A stretch of DNA of 64,000 nt from a bacterium (GTDB lineage Bacteria; Armatimonadota; UBA5829). The notes under the pieces are model-generated. The model was not told the DNA's origin. It made no database searches and saw nothing but the letters and a program-made list of their open reading frames with translations. Positions within the stretch are counted from its first letter, which is position 1; each line of letters starts with the position of its first letter. Location of the stretch: assembly GCA_021371935.1 (NCBI GenBank), contig JAJFVF010000012.1:62001-126000 (forward strand). The letters run 5' to 3'. The position numbers and the translations under genes were made by a program. Below are positions 8,901 to 16,043 of the stretch, piece by piece.

Positions 8901-11536
8901 GACAGATTATAGTAGTAATAAACACCAGCCTTATATTGCGCAGAATTGTTTGCCGACGAACTGAGCAATACCTCGGGCAACATATTGCATACACGCTGAG
9001 TGCCTGCGGAGTCTGTCTGGATTATCAACCTGGCTGCATACGGCCTCTGGCCATCTGCATCAGAATATTTGACTCTGAACTTGAATATCTGACCACGCTT
9101 GCCGCTGGTCGGAGAAACACTGTCATCGGCAACAGTCAAAACCGGAGCATTATTGACATATGGACCCGGCACAAAATCGTTGTTGTCGTAGTCGGGATTC
9201 GGAATCGTGTTACCCTCATCATCCGTGATGAAACACTCATCTGAAGTGCTTTCAGTGGGTACCCACCAGTCGTCCCACGTCCTGCTTAGATAATCGTAAT
9301 GGTCGGGACGCCGCGGCCAAATGATCGTCTGATTATCGTCACTTGCCTCAAAGAAGTAGTGGTACGGACCTGGTGTTGTGAAGTTCTTTGTCACCGTATA
9401 CCATACACCATCAGTGAAGTCAAAATCCGATGGGTCCTCTTTGTCCATCTCGATACTCATCGGATAAGTGTTGCCTTCCACATAATCATTTAGTGTAAGA
9501 GAACCACGGCTGCTGGTATTACCAATCATAAGTCGCACATGCGTCGGACTAGAACCGTTGCTTGACTTGTACATGATCCGGAAAGTGCACTGAGAACTCG
9601 TTGTCGCGCCGGCAGTCTCTGCACGGCGAGCGGCGATCTCCCGTTGGTAAGAAGTACCGGTGTATGTGCCGTCCATCAGGGGGTTCATAGCACGCTTGAA
9701 CGAACCATCCATCAGCAACGTGCCATAGTAGCGCCCACCACCATACTTAGTCAAATCTCTATAGCTGACAATATCATCATCCCAAAGCGGCATAGTCAGC
9801 GCACCGTAAACAGATGGATGCTGTGTCGAAGGATACTGATAAGTTGAACCAAACTTGCCCGGCACAAACACGGGGCGATCGACATATATAGTCGAATCGA
9901 ACGCATATCTGTTATCCGTGCTATAGCTGCGATGCGCGGAACGTTTGATGTCGGGATTGCCGGTCACATCACGCGCATTCATCGGGTCGAGGGCATTATT
10001 GTTGGCAAAGCCCTGCACTGTCGTATAATCAGGTGGACAAGAATATGTCAGCCCGCTATCATTTCGACCCCAAGGAACATAACCCCATATGGAATCGGTC
10101 GCTTCAGATGGAACCTCTGTCCAGTCAATCGTGCTGCACACATATTGAAGATACTGTGTATGCCTGTAATCTGTGAAGCCTGTCGGTATGTTCCAACTAT
10201 AGCCCGGATTGGGCTCTACACCCCACTCCGTGAGATTCGGCTGCATTTCAAGTAAGAGATTAGGCACATCAGGCGTATAATTCAGCGTGTCCAGCGGGTC
10301 CTCATTGAAATTGTACCTGAGCCAGTCATCACTACATGCAAAGAAATAGTTGAACGTGCCTACGGGCAGCGCATTGTACGCCCAGCAGGAATAGGCGGGG
10401 AAATACTTTGCTATATATTCTTCACCCAGCGGTTTTGCCATCCCATCGTTAGGCATTAAGTGAGCTACGAATACGACGCCACTGGTATAGTCCTGAGAGG
10501 TCCAAGCTGCATCATGCTCTATGCCCTCCTCCGGCATCATTGGTATCAGGCGATAGTCGCCTATTCCAAAAACGTCGAGATAGAGCGCAACACCATAATC
10601 GGCGTCTTCCGCATAGTCGTGAGGTGAATTATGATAGGTATGCCACCAAGCCTGGGGCGGCAGACCATCTCTGTTGTGGTATTTGACCCGGAAAACATAG
10701 TCATGGCTTGCAGAACCGTCATCGCTTACAATTCCACTGCCGTCATCGCTTGGCTCAACTGTCAAGGGATCGGGATCTTCAGGACCACCCGCACTCAGAT
10801 AATCTCTGTCACCCTGGTTGCCGCCGTAGTCTATCATCTCGGGAACTAAATCACCCGCAGAATTGTATTGATCATTCGGACGGCTGTCGCTTATAGTTAC
10901 TGTTACATCTTCTGATTTTGTGGTTTCTTCATTCCATTCCCCATCTTTGTTGCAATACCATGCAAATGCCTTTACAGTGATCTCACGCTTAATGCCATTA
11001 CCGTAGGCAATAAGATTGGGACCATACCACATCGGAGCCAATGTATATGCATCCCAAAGCAGATTGTTATAACTGTAACTCGGATACCAGGAATACGGAT
11101 CGGTCTCATTGGGGCTCGTCAGATATTTGTATATGGGATTAGTACTTGAGCCCGTCCAGTAACCCGGATGCTGATAATAAGTCCTCGACATATTCAAACC
11201 GGCACTCGCCGTAACCAAGTAACGTGCACCAGTGCCGTCATTGGGAGTGTGGTCTTGATAATACATAGGGATCCCACCGAGAATTGGGTCCGAATATCCC
11301 AGACCGGTCAGCACAACCATACCCGGTGTATTCATTCTCTGGCCAGATACCACATTCGGATAAATGCCGTTACTCTCTGTCCATGTGGCTCTGAACGTAA
11401 ATATAGAGTTGGATGTGCCGTGCTGCGGCGATACCTCAAGCTTAAGACCCTGCGCACCCACATTTGAGAGAGCCAAGAAGCCAAAGGCAAATATTATTAT
11501 CGTTAACTTGAAAGCACGTTTCCAAATATTACTCAT
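2987..11536 (-). CDS. Giant secreted protein of tandem Ig-like repeats with shared C-terminal module
   Basis: A 2849-aa secreted protein, probably a long surface filament or adhesin. It starts with a signal peptide (KLTIIIFAFGFLALSNVGAQG) at the ATG at 11536, which has AAGGA nine bases upstream; the open frame extends 20 codons further but lacks an SD. At least nine roughly 100-aa Ig-like units follow, each with a core like FxFxVxYxDxDGxxP, a short V-x-I-D strand and a closing GxHxYxFxAxDG. Between them lies a second repeat type of the form GVYxxxxLTGTNYY with a following IxYTP. The last 250 residues carry the window's shared C-terminal module (GWNQIGN near 3388-3413, then YGYWIKA), followed by a Ser-rich tail. 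Seventh-kilobase-scale size, low Lys/Arg and high Asp/Thr/Ser/Tyr fit an extracellular protein. No catalytic motif was seen. Confidence 0.85.
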   Translation of the reverse strand: MSNIWKRAFKLTIIIFAFGFLALSNVGAQGLKLEVSPQHGTSNSIFTFRATWTESNGIYPNVVSGQRMNTPGMVVLTGLGYSDPILGGIPMYYQDHTPNDGTGARYLVTASAGLNMSRTYYQHPGYWTGSSTNPIYKYLTSPNETDPYSWYPSYSYNNLLWDAYTLAPMWYGPNLIAYGNGIKREITVKAFAWYCNKDGEWNEETTKSEDVTVTISDSRPNDQYNSAGDLVPEMIDYGGNQGDRDYLSAGGPEDPDPLTVEPSDDGSGIVSDDGSASHDYVFRVKYHNRDGLPPQAWWHTYHNSPHDYAEDADYGVALYLDVFGIGDYRLIPMMPEEGIEHDAAWTSQDYTSGVVFVAHLMPNDGMAKPLGEEYIAKYFPAYSCWAYNALPVGTFNYFFACSDDWLRYNFNEDPLDTLNYTPDVPNLLLEMQPNLTEWGVEPNPGYSWNIPTGFTDYRHTQYLQYVCSTIDWTEVPSEATDSIWGYVPWGRNDSGLTYSCPPDYTTVQGFANNNALDPMNARDVTGNPDIKRSAHRSYSTDNRYAFDSTIYVDRPVFVPGKFGSTYQYPSTQHPSVYGALTMPLWDDDIVSYRDLTKYGGGRYYGTLLMDGSFKRAMNPLMDGTYTGTSYQREIAARRAETAGATTSSQCTFRIMYKSSNGSSPTHVRLMIGNTSSRGSLTLNDYVEGNTYPMSIEMDKEDPSDFDFTDGVWYTVTKNFTTPGPYHYFFEASDDNQTIIWPRRPDHYDYLSRTWDDWWVPTESTSDECFITDDEGNTIPNPDYDNNDFVPGPYVNNAPVLTVADDSVSPTSGKRGQIFKFRVKYSDADGQRPYAARLIIQTDSAGTQRVCNMLPEVLLSSSANNSAQYKAGVYYYYNLSSSELENGTRKYKFEFVDDWGRQVGTDDTVEGETVTTSWISNLTVKDNTAPILYDGSIDSADGTSNGATLWTFNATYKDVDSDPPAVKKVFMGLLQPDGETVLWDEGHDMLQYDTADTKYSNGVQFYYQTRLGGIENEYDQAKQYYYAFLFQDGFEYATYKSSSNAELRSNAASCIEGEELTSLGGLRYAFEPVVAQQGTPDSTLTKVAPNDPNIILDLQGVYLTEDLTGTNYYNAATASPAFKTGDEWIILNVGTGLPTNTKIVWLKYVPEAPIVGPLLDTTSGTGTLISDAQVYDGDIKKLVDDMKNGWQRVDDGDERYSIMMGTAVNSDGKASTIYVRPEDPSVIASVEGVYASLEDVTDSSASYYDSTASISVPNSVDSAMEGVIDPSEVYDQVNRTGKTIIPSSPRLIKTPTAIYDEDMNLITNSGLSLDTSGKIVLSDSDAQPLGSKVYIYYTRTMYSTGDSLIWLTDPVPTAGQTVFIKYSDVRFTHKIDGAAQQQEEDSPYNWTQGTTHFSPAGWEEQDAGGDTVHMKGNDGYGNDGDPTAGVLGVWTDDSDSLSYFDPFRSTSENNPSHVELTYSAPTGTISMWARYYQLGDYQIDRWNRILEFLSAPTDTVSATYLFGTKMSTTVGANTAPTLEDGSLSPVSTESSSQQFVYTVTYRDTDGSNGQAPSYVRVYIDNVAHGMSYDGDGTPPYRDGAVYTYTAAASDLGSGSHKYRFEACDGSDVAIYDYYTENSIDRPTDSSEASYINLDGPYINTAPVLSDGSATPGEDSTITSATTVTFAVTYTDADNDTPYFFNSTTDVDSTGKYIGQDVSGSPRLWIDGDGKDTLVLGKVSGLSADPLETGKMRTIVATNIDGTSPDWTDNEFADKLVQITSGTLKYRTYLISTNTSNTLTLTTANLGTGGDNLASGSTFTINGLLMVRQDTNAFSAGSLYQLTVPKLGVGSHQYRFTARSRVDKPQWLIDAETDAGKSWVPYSSKAQYPTDGTSATGPTVASTAPTGNVAPELSGAGISYDASVKAATVVSSSKIELDYSSTGNWSLQGVQSCEKVSGVYWNANPTESDTNYYDTSQTFDSTTSNEISLSPELGSVPSTLVQLGSVGSDPAVVTPDSISCIDSVIGVYDNAELSGTNYYAGSPAADATTLTLDQELPSGVTSVYIEYTPNADAEPPVYVTYYETYESTSAILPGQSLTFTVNYKDADNDPPTYHDGLAGYVRLVFDNDSNTVGLPMAPAATTTNYTSPVQFKVTTDDLPEGTTAYHFVASDGYDPDHKVRYPENSSDDYTITVNYLPTLSSASIDPSSGQQATTFKFTVTYKDLDGSATGAPTPSVSVKLTNTSTSETYSVSMSAQSSSPVYANGAVFVGTMTDLLPGTYDVVFEANDGYQDATPLTYVGGLVVRINNDAPKIVDYLVNPVAGKTSETFVYKAWYSDVNNDPPVVGSGTSKTEGLTLVIDKGLSTQRTYKMTRTSSTTPDYTASAGVEYSVSVTGAILGTGTHTYTVQASDGTDSAATPGSKNGPVLLVPIIEDLRFVDASASDPDSADGITSAAVGDEVLIVGHMLFPINSLTSKPETISDVAIEITKPDGATISLVGKVEVNDYDDTNWIGDLSVSSYPSGIDSALVTGESLTLCASGVWKLNASWNGGTSWNEVETDDTIDNINDSYTVSVGGPKRTIAITDPTDPDDSVADAPVVDMITPPMVICSSDPGDIFGYDNASLMQIVRWYPELGAYYRFGASTTFPGLEPGEAVWIKPKSSYPKEAISSDDVNSGLLMSGNPDVGFDFSRKYRLIKVFADAYDTQVNSITNETELAPCYISIKNGWNQIGNIFSNWKKDSSGNVITPKEDVGIPISELRVKYLNVVKTLDQAASAGWIRKCAWRWDSSAYDYAPVHATASGAERVLRMWYGYWIKAFVDCTLIIDPNTSYNGESSSTSSVSSLRSSVQSTDLMDEDMLDRPPKPQL

Positions 11537-11599
11537 CTGCGGTTTTCCTTCCAAACTCCATCCATCATTCAGCACAAGCTGATAGTATAAGGGCATTAT

Positions 11600-13618
11600 C
11601 TAGTATCCGCCGCTCAAGGACGTGACTCCTGAATCAGGGAAAATTGCCGGCCTGAAAATCAGCGTGACCGGAGTCTTTGCACGAACCCAATATCCATTCC
11701 ACGGCACCAGCATTTCATCATTTGCGCTGAGTGTCTCATAGGAAGATGTATCGAGACTCCATCCATATATAGTCTTGCTGAGCCACCCCTTCTTGACAGC
11801 GTCCTCATACGAATAAGATGTATTTGTTGTCTTGTTGTAAACCATTAGCTGCCCGATATACACTGGGTAGACGAACGGATTGCCGATCATGTTCCAGCCC
11901 TTCGATAGCTCTATGTCCTGCTCTTTATACTGCTTGCCGTAATATTCACCAACAATAGCCGCATCTTCAGCAAGAGAATATGTTTGCTGGCCGCCTCTGC
12001 CCAAACTGTAGACATTAACCCAAAATGCCTTACCCGGCTCCAATTGGGACAGCGTGACATATTCCTTCGCATCGAGATCATATGAGACGGCCTTATATCC
12101 AGACGTAAGCCCAAAAGCATGCTCAAAAGTGGGATTGTTGAACTCGAACGGAACACTGACCATCTGATAGCCATAGCGAAGTACGGCCTTCTTAGCAGCA
12201 GGAACCATAATGGTACGCGTGACTGTCTGACTCCAGCCGCTCTCATCACTGAAAACCACGTAATATTCCAACTCACCACAGTATTCACCAGTCGGCTTAA
12301 CAGACCAAGTCACAACATCCGACTCAGAATTGGTCGGCACATCTCCAATTTCCTGTTTAGCTGTTGAACCTGAAGCAAGCTCAAGACCATCAGGTAAGTA
12401 AAGATATGCTGAAACATCTTCTAAATTATATGGACCGGAGTCCATTGTCGTATTGTAAACATACGCACTGATTGTGAATGGATCCGGAGTAATATCAACG
12501 AGGTTAACATCGGGATCAGTGCTGTCGTATTTAAGTGAGCTTGGCCCCTGAACAGCCGCAGTTACAGAGTCCCGGACAACTTTGGTGCCGGACTTATATG
12601 TCCACTTTTCCGATGCAGCACCTATGCCGTAATATGTGACATATGTGCGTGAAGCTCCGGCGGCAAGAGACTTCTGTTTCCACTCAATCAGACAGCATGG
12701 AGCATCAAGTGCCACTAAAGGGTCAGGTGAATAACTATCCGGCAGCCATGTGGATGTCATGATAAGACCGCCGCTTTCCCATTCACCCACGGCTACATAG
12801 TCTGGCACAGTGGAATCCTGCTCATCAAAGGTGAATCTGGTTACCCTCTCCGGAGAATCCACACTGTCGTAGAACTCAATCCTTTCGGGAACCTTTGTCC
12901 CTGAGAAAATGGTCCCAGGAAATGAATCCGATACGCCATTGGCACGTGTCATTCCAATGCCCTCAACATATGGATATGCATGCAAAGAACTGTTGGTAAC
13001 CTTTGGAATGCCAAACATACCCAATCCTATGGACTGAGTTGTGGTAGCCTTGTTGGTAATCGTCAGAGCATAACGTATCTGGTCACGCACAAGACTGATA
13101 TTAATCTTGACAGCGACTGGTGTGGTGCCGGCTGTAAGCCATTCACCCTCAATGTAGGGACCACCAGGCCCAAGTGTGGTGCCGACAATCGGTGTATCGT
13201 ATTTTTTGGGTTCAGTGGACCAGGAACCACTGCCGTCACTGCCTGCACCAATCAGCACCGGCGTATTGTCGCCAACCTTGACCTTCCAATAACCCAAGGG
13301 ACCAAACGGATATGATCCCCAGGGAGTCATCTCCGCGTTGTCGTCATCGGTGGTCTCGGGATCGCCCATTATAGACATTGCCGAATAACGACCGGCTACT
13401 TCCCATTCAGTCGAATCACCATCCGTATCATACACTGTTACAGTGCCGTCGATACCGATATACGCTTCCACATAGTCGTTTGAAAGTGACATAGCGGAGT
13501 AATCATCAGATAACTCTATATAGATAATCGCGTCATATGCCCATGCAGCCGACCATGACCCTATGAAAATTGTCAGCACAAACAAGATCATGGATAATAT
13601 CGCTCTTGTATTATTCAT
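11600..13618 (-). CDS. Secreted protein with shared C-terminal module
   Basis: A 672-aa exported protein of unknown function. The signal peptide ends near AAWAYD. The first 330 residues are beta-rich and open with repeated motifs (IELSDDYSAMSLSNDYVEAYIG); this may be a carbohydrate- or surface-binding domain, but I do not recognise a family. A CARDB/Ig-like segment follows at about 340-460 (PFTISAYVYNTTMDSGPYNLEDV). The C-terminal 200 residues are the shared module: YGYQMVSVPFEF, PGKAFWVNVY, LSKGWNMIGNPF and WNGYWVRAKTPVTLIF. The start at 13618 has AAGGAGAT nine bases upstream. It lies 46 nt downstream of the protease gene and 63 nt upstream of the giant-protein start, so all are probably co-transcribed. 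Confidence 0.85.
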   Translation of the reverse strand: MNNTRAILSMILFVLTIFIGSWSAAWAYDAIIYIELSDDYSAMSLSNDYVEAYIGIDGTVTVYDTDGDSTEWEVAGRYSAMSIMGDPETTDDDNAEMTPWGSYPFGPLGYWKVKVGDNTPVLIGAGSDGSGSWSTEPKKYDTPIVGTTLGPGGPYIEGEWLTAGTTPVAVKINISLVRDQIRYALTITNKATTTQSIGLGMFGIPKVTNSSLHAYPYVEGIGMTRANGVSDSFPGTIFSGTKVPERIEFYDSVDSPERVTRFTFDEQDSTVPDYVAVGEWESGGLIMTSTWLPDSYSPDPLVALDAPCCLIEWKQKSLAAGASRTYVTYYGIGAASEKWTYKSGTKVVRDSVTAAVQGPSSLKYDSTDPDVNLVDITPDPFTISAYVYNTTMDSGPYNLEDVSAYLYLPDGLELASGSTAKQEIGDVPTNSESDVVTWSVKPTGEYCGELEYYVVFSDESGWSQTVTRTIMVPAAKKAVLRYGYQMVSVPFEFNNPTFEHAFGLTSGYKAVSYDLDAKEYVTLSQLEPGKAFWVNVYSLGRGGQQTYSLAEDAAIVGEYYGKQYKEQDIELSKGWNMIGNPFVYPVYIGQLMVYNKTTNTSYSYEDAVKKGWLSKTIYGWSLDTSSYETLSANDEMLVPWNGYWVRAKTPVTLIFRPAIFPDSGVTSLSGGY

Positions 13619-13664
13619 CTATAATATCTCCTTACGTCCTCAGTGAAAAATCATCAATTGCGAT

Positions 13665-15956
13665 CTACGGCAAAATTGTCATCTCAAGGGAGTCGCTTGA
13701 AGTTACTCCACCAACCCTGGCATAGAGCCAATACCCCATATATGCATCAAGCGCATCACGATTTGAAAGTTTGTGGTAGCCACGGCTCGGTGTCTGGGTG
13801 TAGTAATAAACACTTGAACCTATCCAGCCGGCAGCCTGAGCATCCGCCAGAGTTTTCGTTATGCCCTTATATGTAAAAAATGCATTGCTCCATGAAACCT
13901 GCTTGTCATATGGATTGCCGAACATGTTCCAGCCTTTGTAGAGACTAATGTTGTATGCATCACTTTCTAGAACTGCTGAATATGCACTGTTTAATACAAC
14001 TTCCTGGTTGCTCGGCACCATAAGCCAAAAACCTGTACCAACCGGAAATGAATAGACACCAGAACTCTGATTGTAACTGCCGCCCGTATACCAACTATAG
14101 CTGGAATTGGAATCAAGTGGATTTTCCCATGCAAGCACGTTATCAGGATAATATAAGTAGCCCGCTCCAGATGCTATGGTAGTCTTCGGAGACCAGCGTG
14201 CCAGACGGACTCGTAACTTGCTCGTATCCGCAAAATTCGCGGATTCTCCATCCGCAGTAAGAAATAGATTCTCCGGCAATGCCGTCATCGTTAAGGCCCC
14301 ATCACTATCGAAATGGGCAAAGTTGTAAGGAAGAGATATTAAGTATAGACCAGAAGAAAAAGTTGTGGACGCAACTGAAAAAACTGCCCAGTCAGAATAT
14401 ATCTGCCCACCAGCTGTTGACGAAGCCCTAACATAAATTGAATGGTCGCCCGCACTCAAAGGACTCTGCGTTGATGAATCCAATGGCCATGTGGCGGTAA
14501 TGATGCCGGCACTGATGTTGGAGCTGTCCAAAATAACATATGACGTATCGGTTAGGTCGTCAGGAACTCCATTCTCGTCAGTGTCAGGATAGTCCAAATA
14601 AACCTTGACGGATGAAGTATCAACATTGGTCAGAGATATCTTGAACGTCGGTCTGCTGGAAACAGTGCCACCCGCGCTGGGCTGAAGAATCTGTACACCG
14701 CCATAAGTCAGAGCCGCCTTCACATCCAACACACCAGCACCATATTTATTCGGGTCCAGCGCACCAGTCTTTGGAGGACGAGCAGACTTCAATAGTCTGT
14801 CTGTCACTTCGCTCGCAGGAATACCGTAACTCAAAAGGATCGCTGCTGCACCAGCTACATGGGGGCATGCATACGATGTACCTGCACCAAAATATCCATA
14901 GTAATAATAATACTCACCAGTGTCATCATCTATCGAAAAGACTGTGCTGTAGATCTGATCTGCCGTACTTGTACTATCATCCCCACCGGGAGCAGCAATG
15001 TCGATTGTTGAACCGTAGTTGGAATAGTAAGCCAGACTCTCATCAGGACCTAAAGCAGATACTGAAATAACTCCGTCGCATGAGGCTGGATAACTCGGTA
15101 GATTTGTCTCTTCGTTTCCAGCGGCTGCAACCAGAATTACACCGGCTGCATATAACTTCTTCATCATCTCATCTGTGGCAGCATCATCTCCATAACTGCC
15201 ATAGCTCATATTTAACACGTCCACACCCTGATCCAAAGCATATTGCTCGGCTTCAAGAAGAACGTCCGTATCCGCAGAACTACCTTCAAAAGCCCGGATG
15301 GGCACAATCTGCACGTTGTCCCAGCATACACCCACGACACCCTTATCGTTGTCACCTTGGGCTGCTATGATCCCGGAAACAAAAGTGCCATGACCATGCA
15401 AATCATTGCTGGGGTCACTATCATCATCCACAAAGTCATAGCCACTCGATATTCTGCCTTCCAGGTCAGGATGATTTGCTACGCCCGTATCGATTACACC
15501 TACTCGAACCGACTCGACACCCTTCTCAATATTCCAGGCATCCGGCATATTTATCATTTCCATGCCCCACTGGTTCTCATAGCCGGGATCATTCGGAACT
15601 GTACAGAGTGTGTAGACATAGTTTGGCTGAATGTGATCGACTGCCCACGTCACGGCTAACCTGGAACTAAGTGATGAACGACTCCGTGAAGATATTCTGG
15701 AAGTCCGACCCATCTTTATGTGATACATGCCGGACAATGGAAGCTCTTTTACAATTGAAGCTCCCATATTGTCCACAAGCATTTCGACTGCAGAGGAACT
15801 GGTTCCCGATTGCACGTTGATGATATACTCGTTGGGTACATAGTTATAGTTCCCCGCATCCGCTGCTGAAACAATGCCAAAGCACAGTCCAAGCAGGACC
15901 ACTAGCTTCAATCCAAGCAGCGACTCCTTATTCAACCGACATGCATGCGGTCTCAT
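13665..15956 (-). CDS. Subtilisin-family (S8) secreted serine protease with shared C-terminal module
   Basis: A 763-aa exported endopeptidase. Signal peptide at residues about 14-35, then an I9-like propeptide (YIINVQSGTSSSAVEMLV). The S8 catalytic domain has Asp156 (VIDTG), His189 (HGHGTFVSG), oxyanion Asn281 (AAAGNEE) and Ser361 (GTSYACPHVAG). An Ig-like domain spans about 415-530. Residues about 545-763 are the shared module (LYKGWNMFGNPY near 13911-13934 and GYWLYAR). The start has GAGGAGG eight bases upstream. As the only protease among the module-bearing proteins of this operon, it could process its neighbours, much as PorU-type peptidases act in other systems; that is inference. It is also plausible as a stand-alone nutrient protease. 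Confidence 0.92.
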   Translation of the reverse strand: MRPHACRLNKESLLGLKLVVLLGLCFGIVSAADAGNYNYVPNEYIINVQSGTSSSAVEMLVDNMGASIVKELPLSGMYHIKMGRTSRISSRSRSSLSSRLAVTWAVDHIQPNYVYTLCTVPNDPGYENQWGMEMINMPDAWNIEKGVESVRVGVIDTGVANHPDLEGRISSGYDFVDDDSDPSNDLHGHGTFVSGIIAAQGDNDKGVVGVCWDNVQIVPIRAFEGSSADTDVLLEAEQYALDQGVDVLNMSYGSYGDDAATDEMMKKLYAAGVILVAAAGNEETNLPSYPASCDGVISVSALGPDESLAYYSNYGSTIDIAAPGGDDSTSTADQIYSTVFSIDDDTGEYYYYYGYFGAGTSYACPHVAGAAAILLSYGIPASEVTDRLLKSARPPKTGALDPNKYGAGVLDVKAALTYGGVQILQPSAGGTVSSRPTFKISLTNVDTSSVKVYLDYPDTDENGVPDDLTDTSYVILDSSNISAGIITATWPLDSSTQSPLSAGDHSIYVRASSTAGGQIYSDWAVFSVASTTFSSGLYLISLPYNFAHFDSDGALTMTALPENLFLTADGESANFADTSKLRVRLARWSPKTTIASGAGYLYYPDNVLAWENPLDSNSSYSWYTGGSYNQSSGVYSFPVGTGFWLMVPSNQEVVLNSAYSAVLESDAYNISLYKGWNMFGNPYDKQVSWSNAFFTYKGITKTLADAQAAGWIGSSVYYYTQTPSRGYHKLSNRDALDAYMGYWLYARVGGVTSSDSLEMTILP

Positions 15957-15995
15957 TCTCCAATCCTCCTCAAAATCTATACAGCAACTGCCTAA

Positions 15996-16021
15996 GGGCG
16001 GTGATATTCATATCACCGCCC
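15996..16021 (-). terminator. Intra-operon hairpin
   Basis: A perfect 11-bp stem with loop TTCA lies between the CsgG/FlgT-like gene and the protease gene. There is no U-run after it in the minus direction, so it more likely stabilises an mRNA end or attenuates than terminates. Confidence 0.45.
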
Positions 16022-16043
16022 ACATCCGAAACCCAAAACTATG

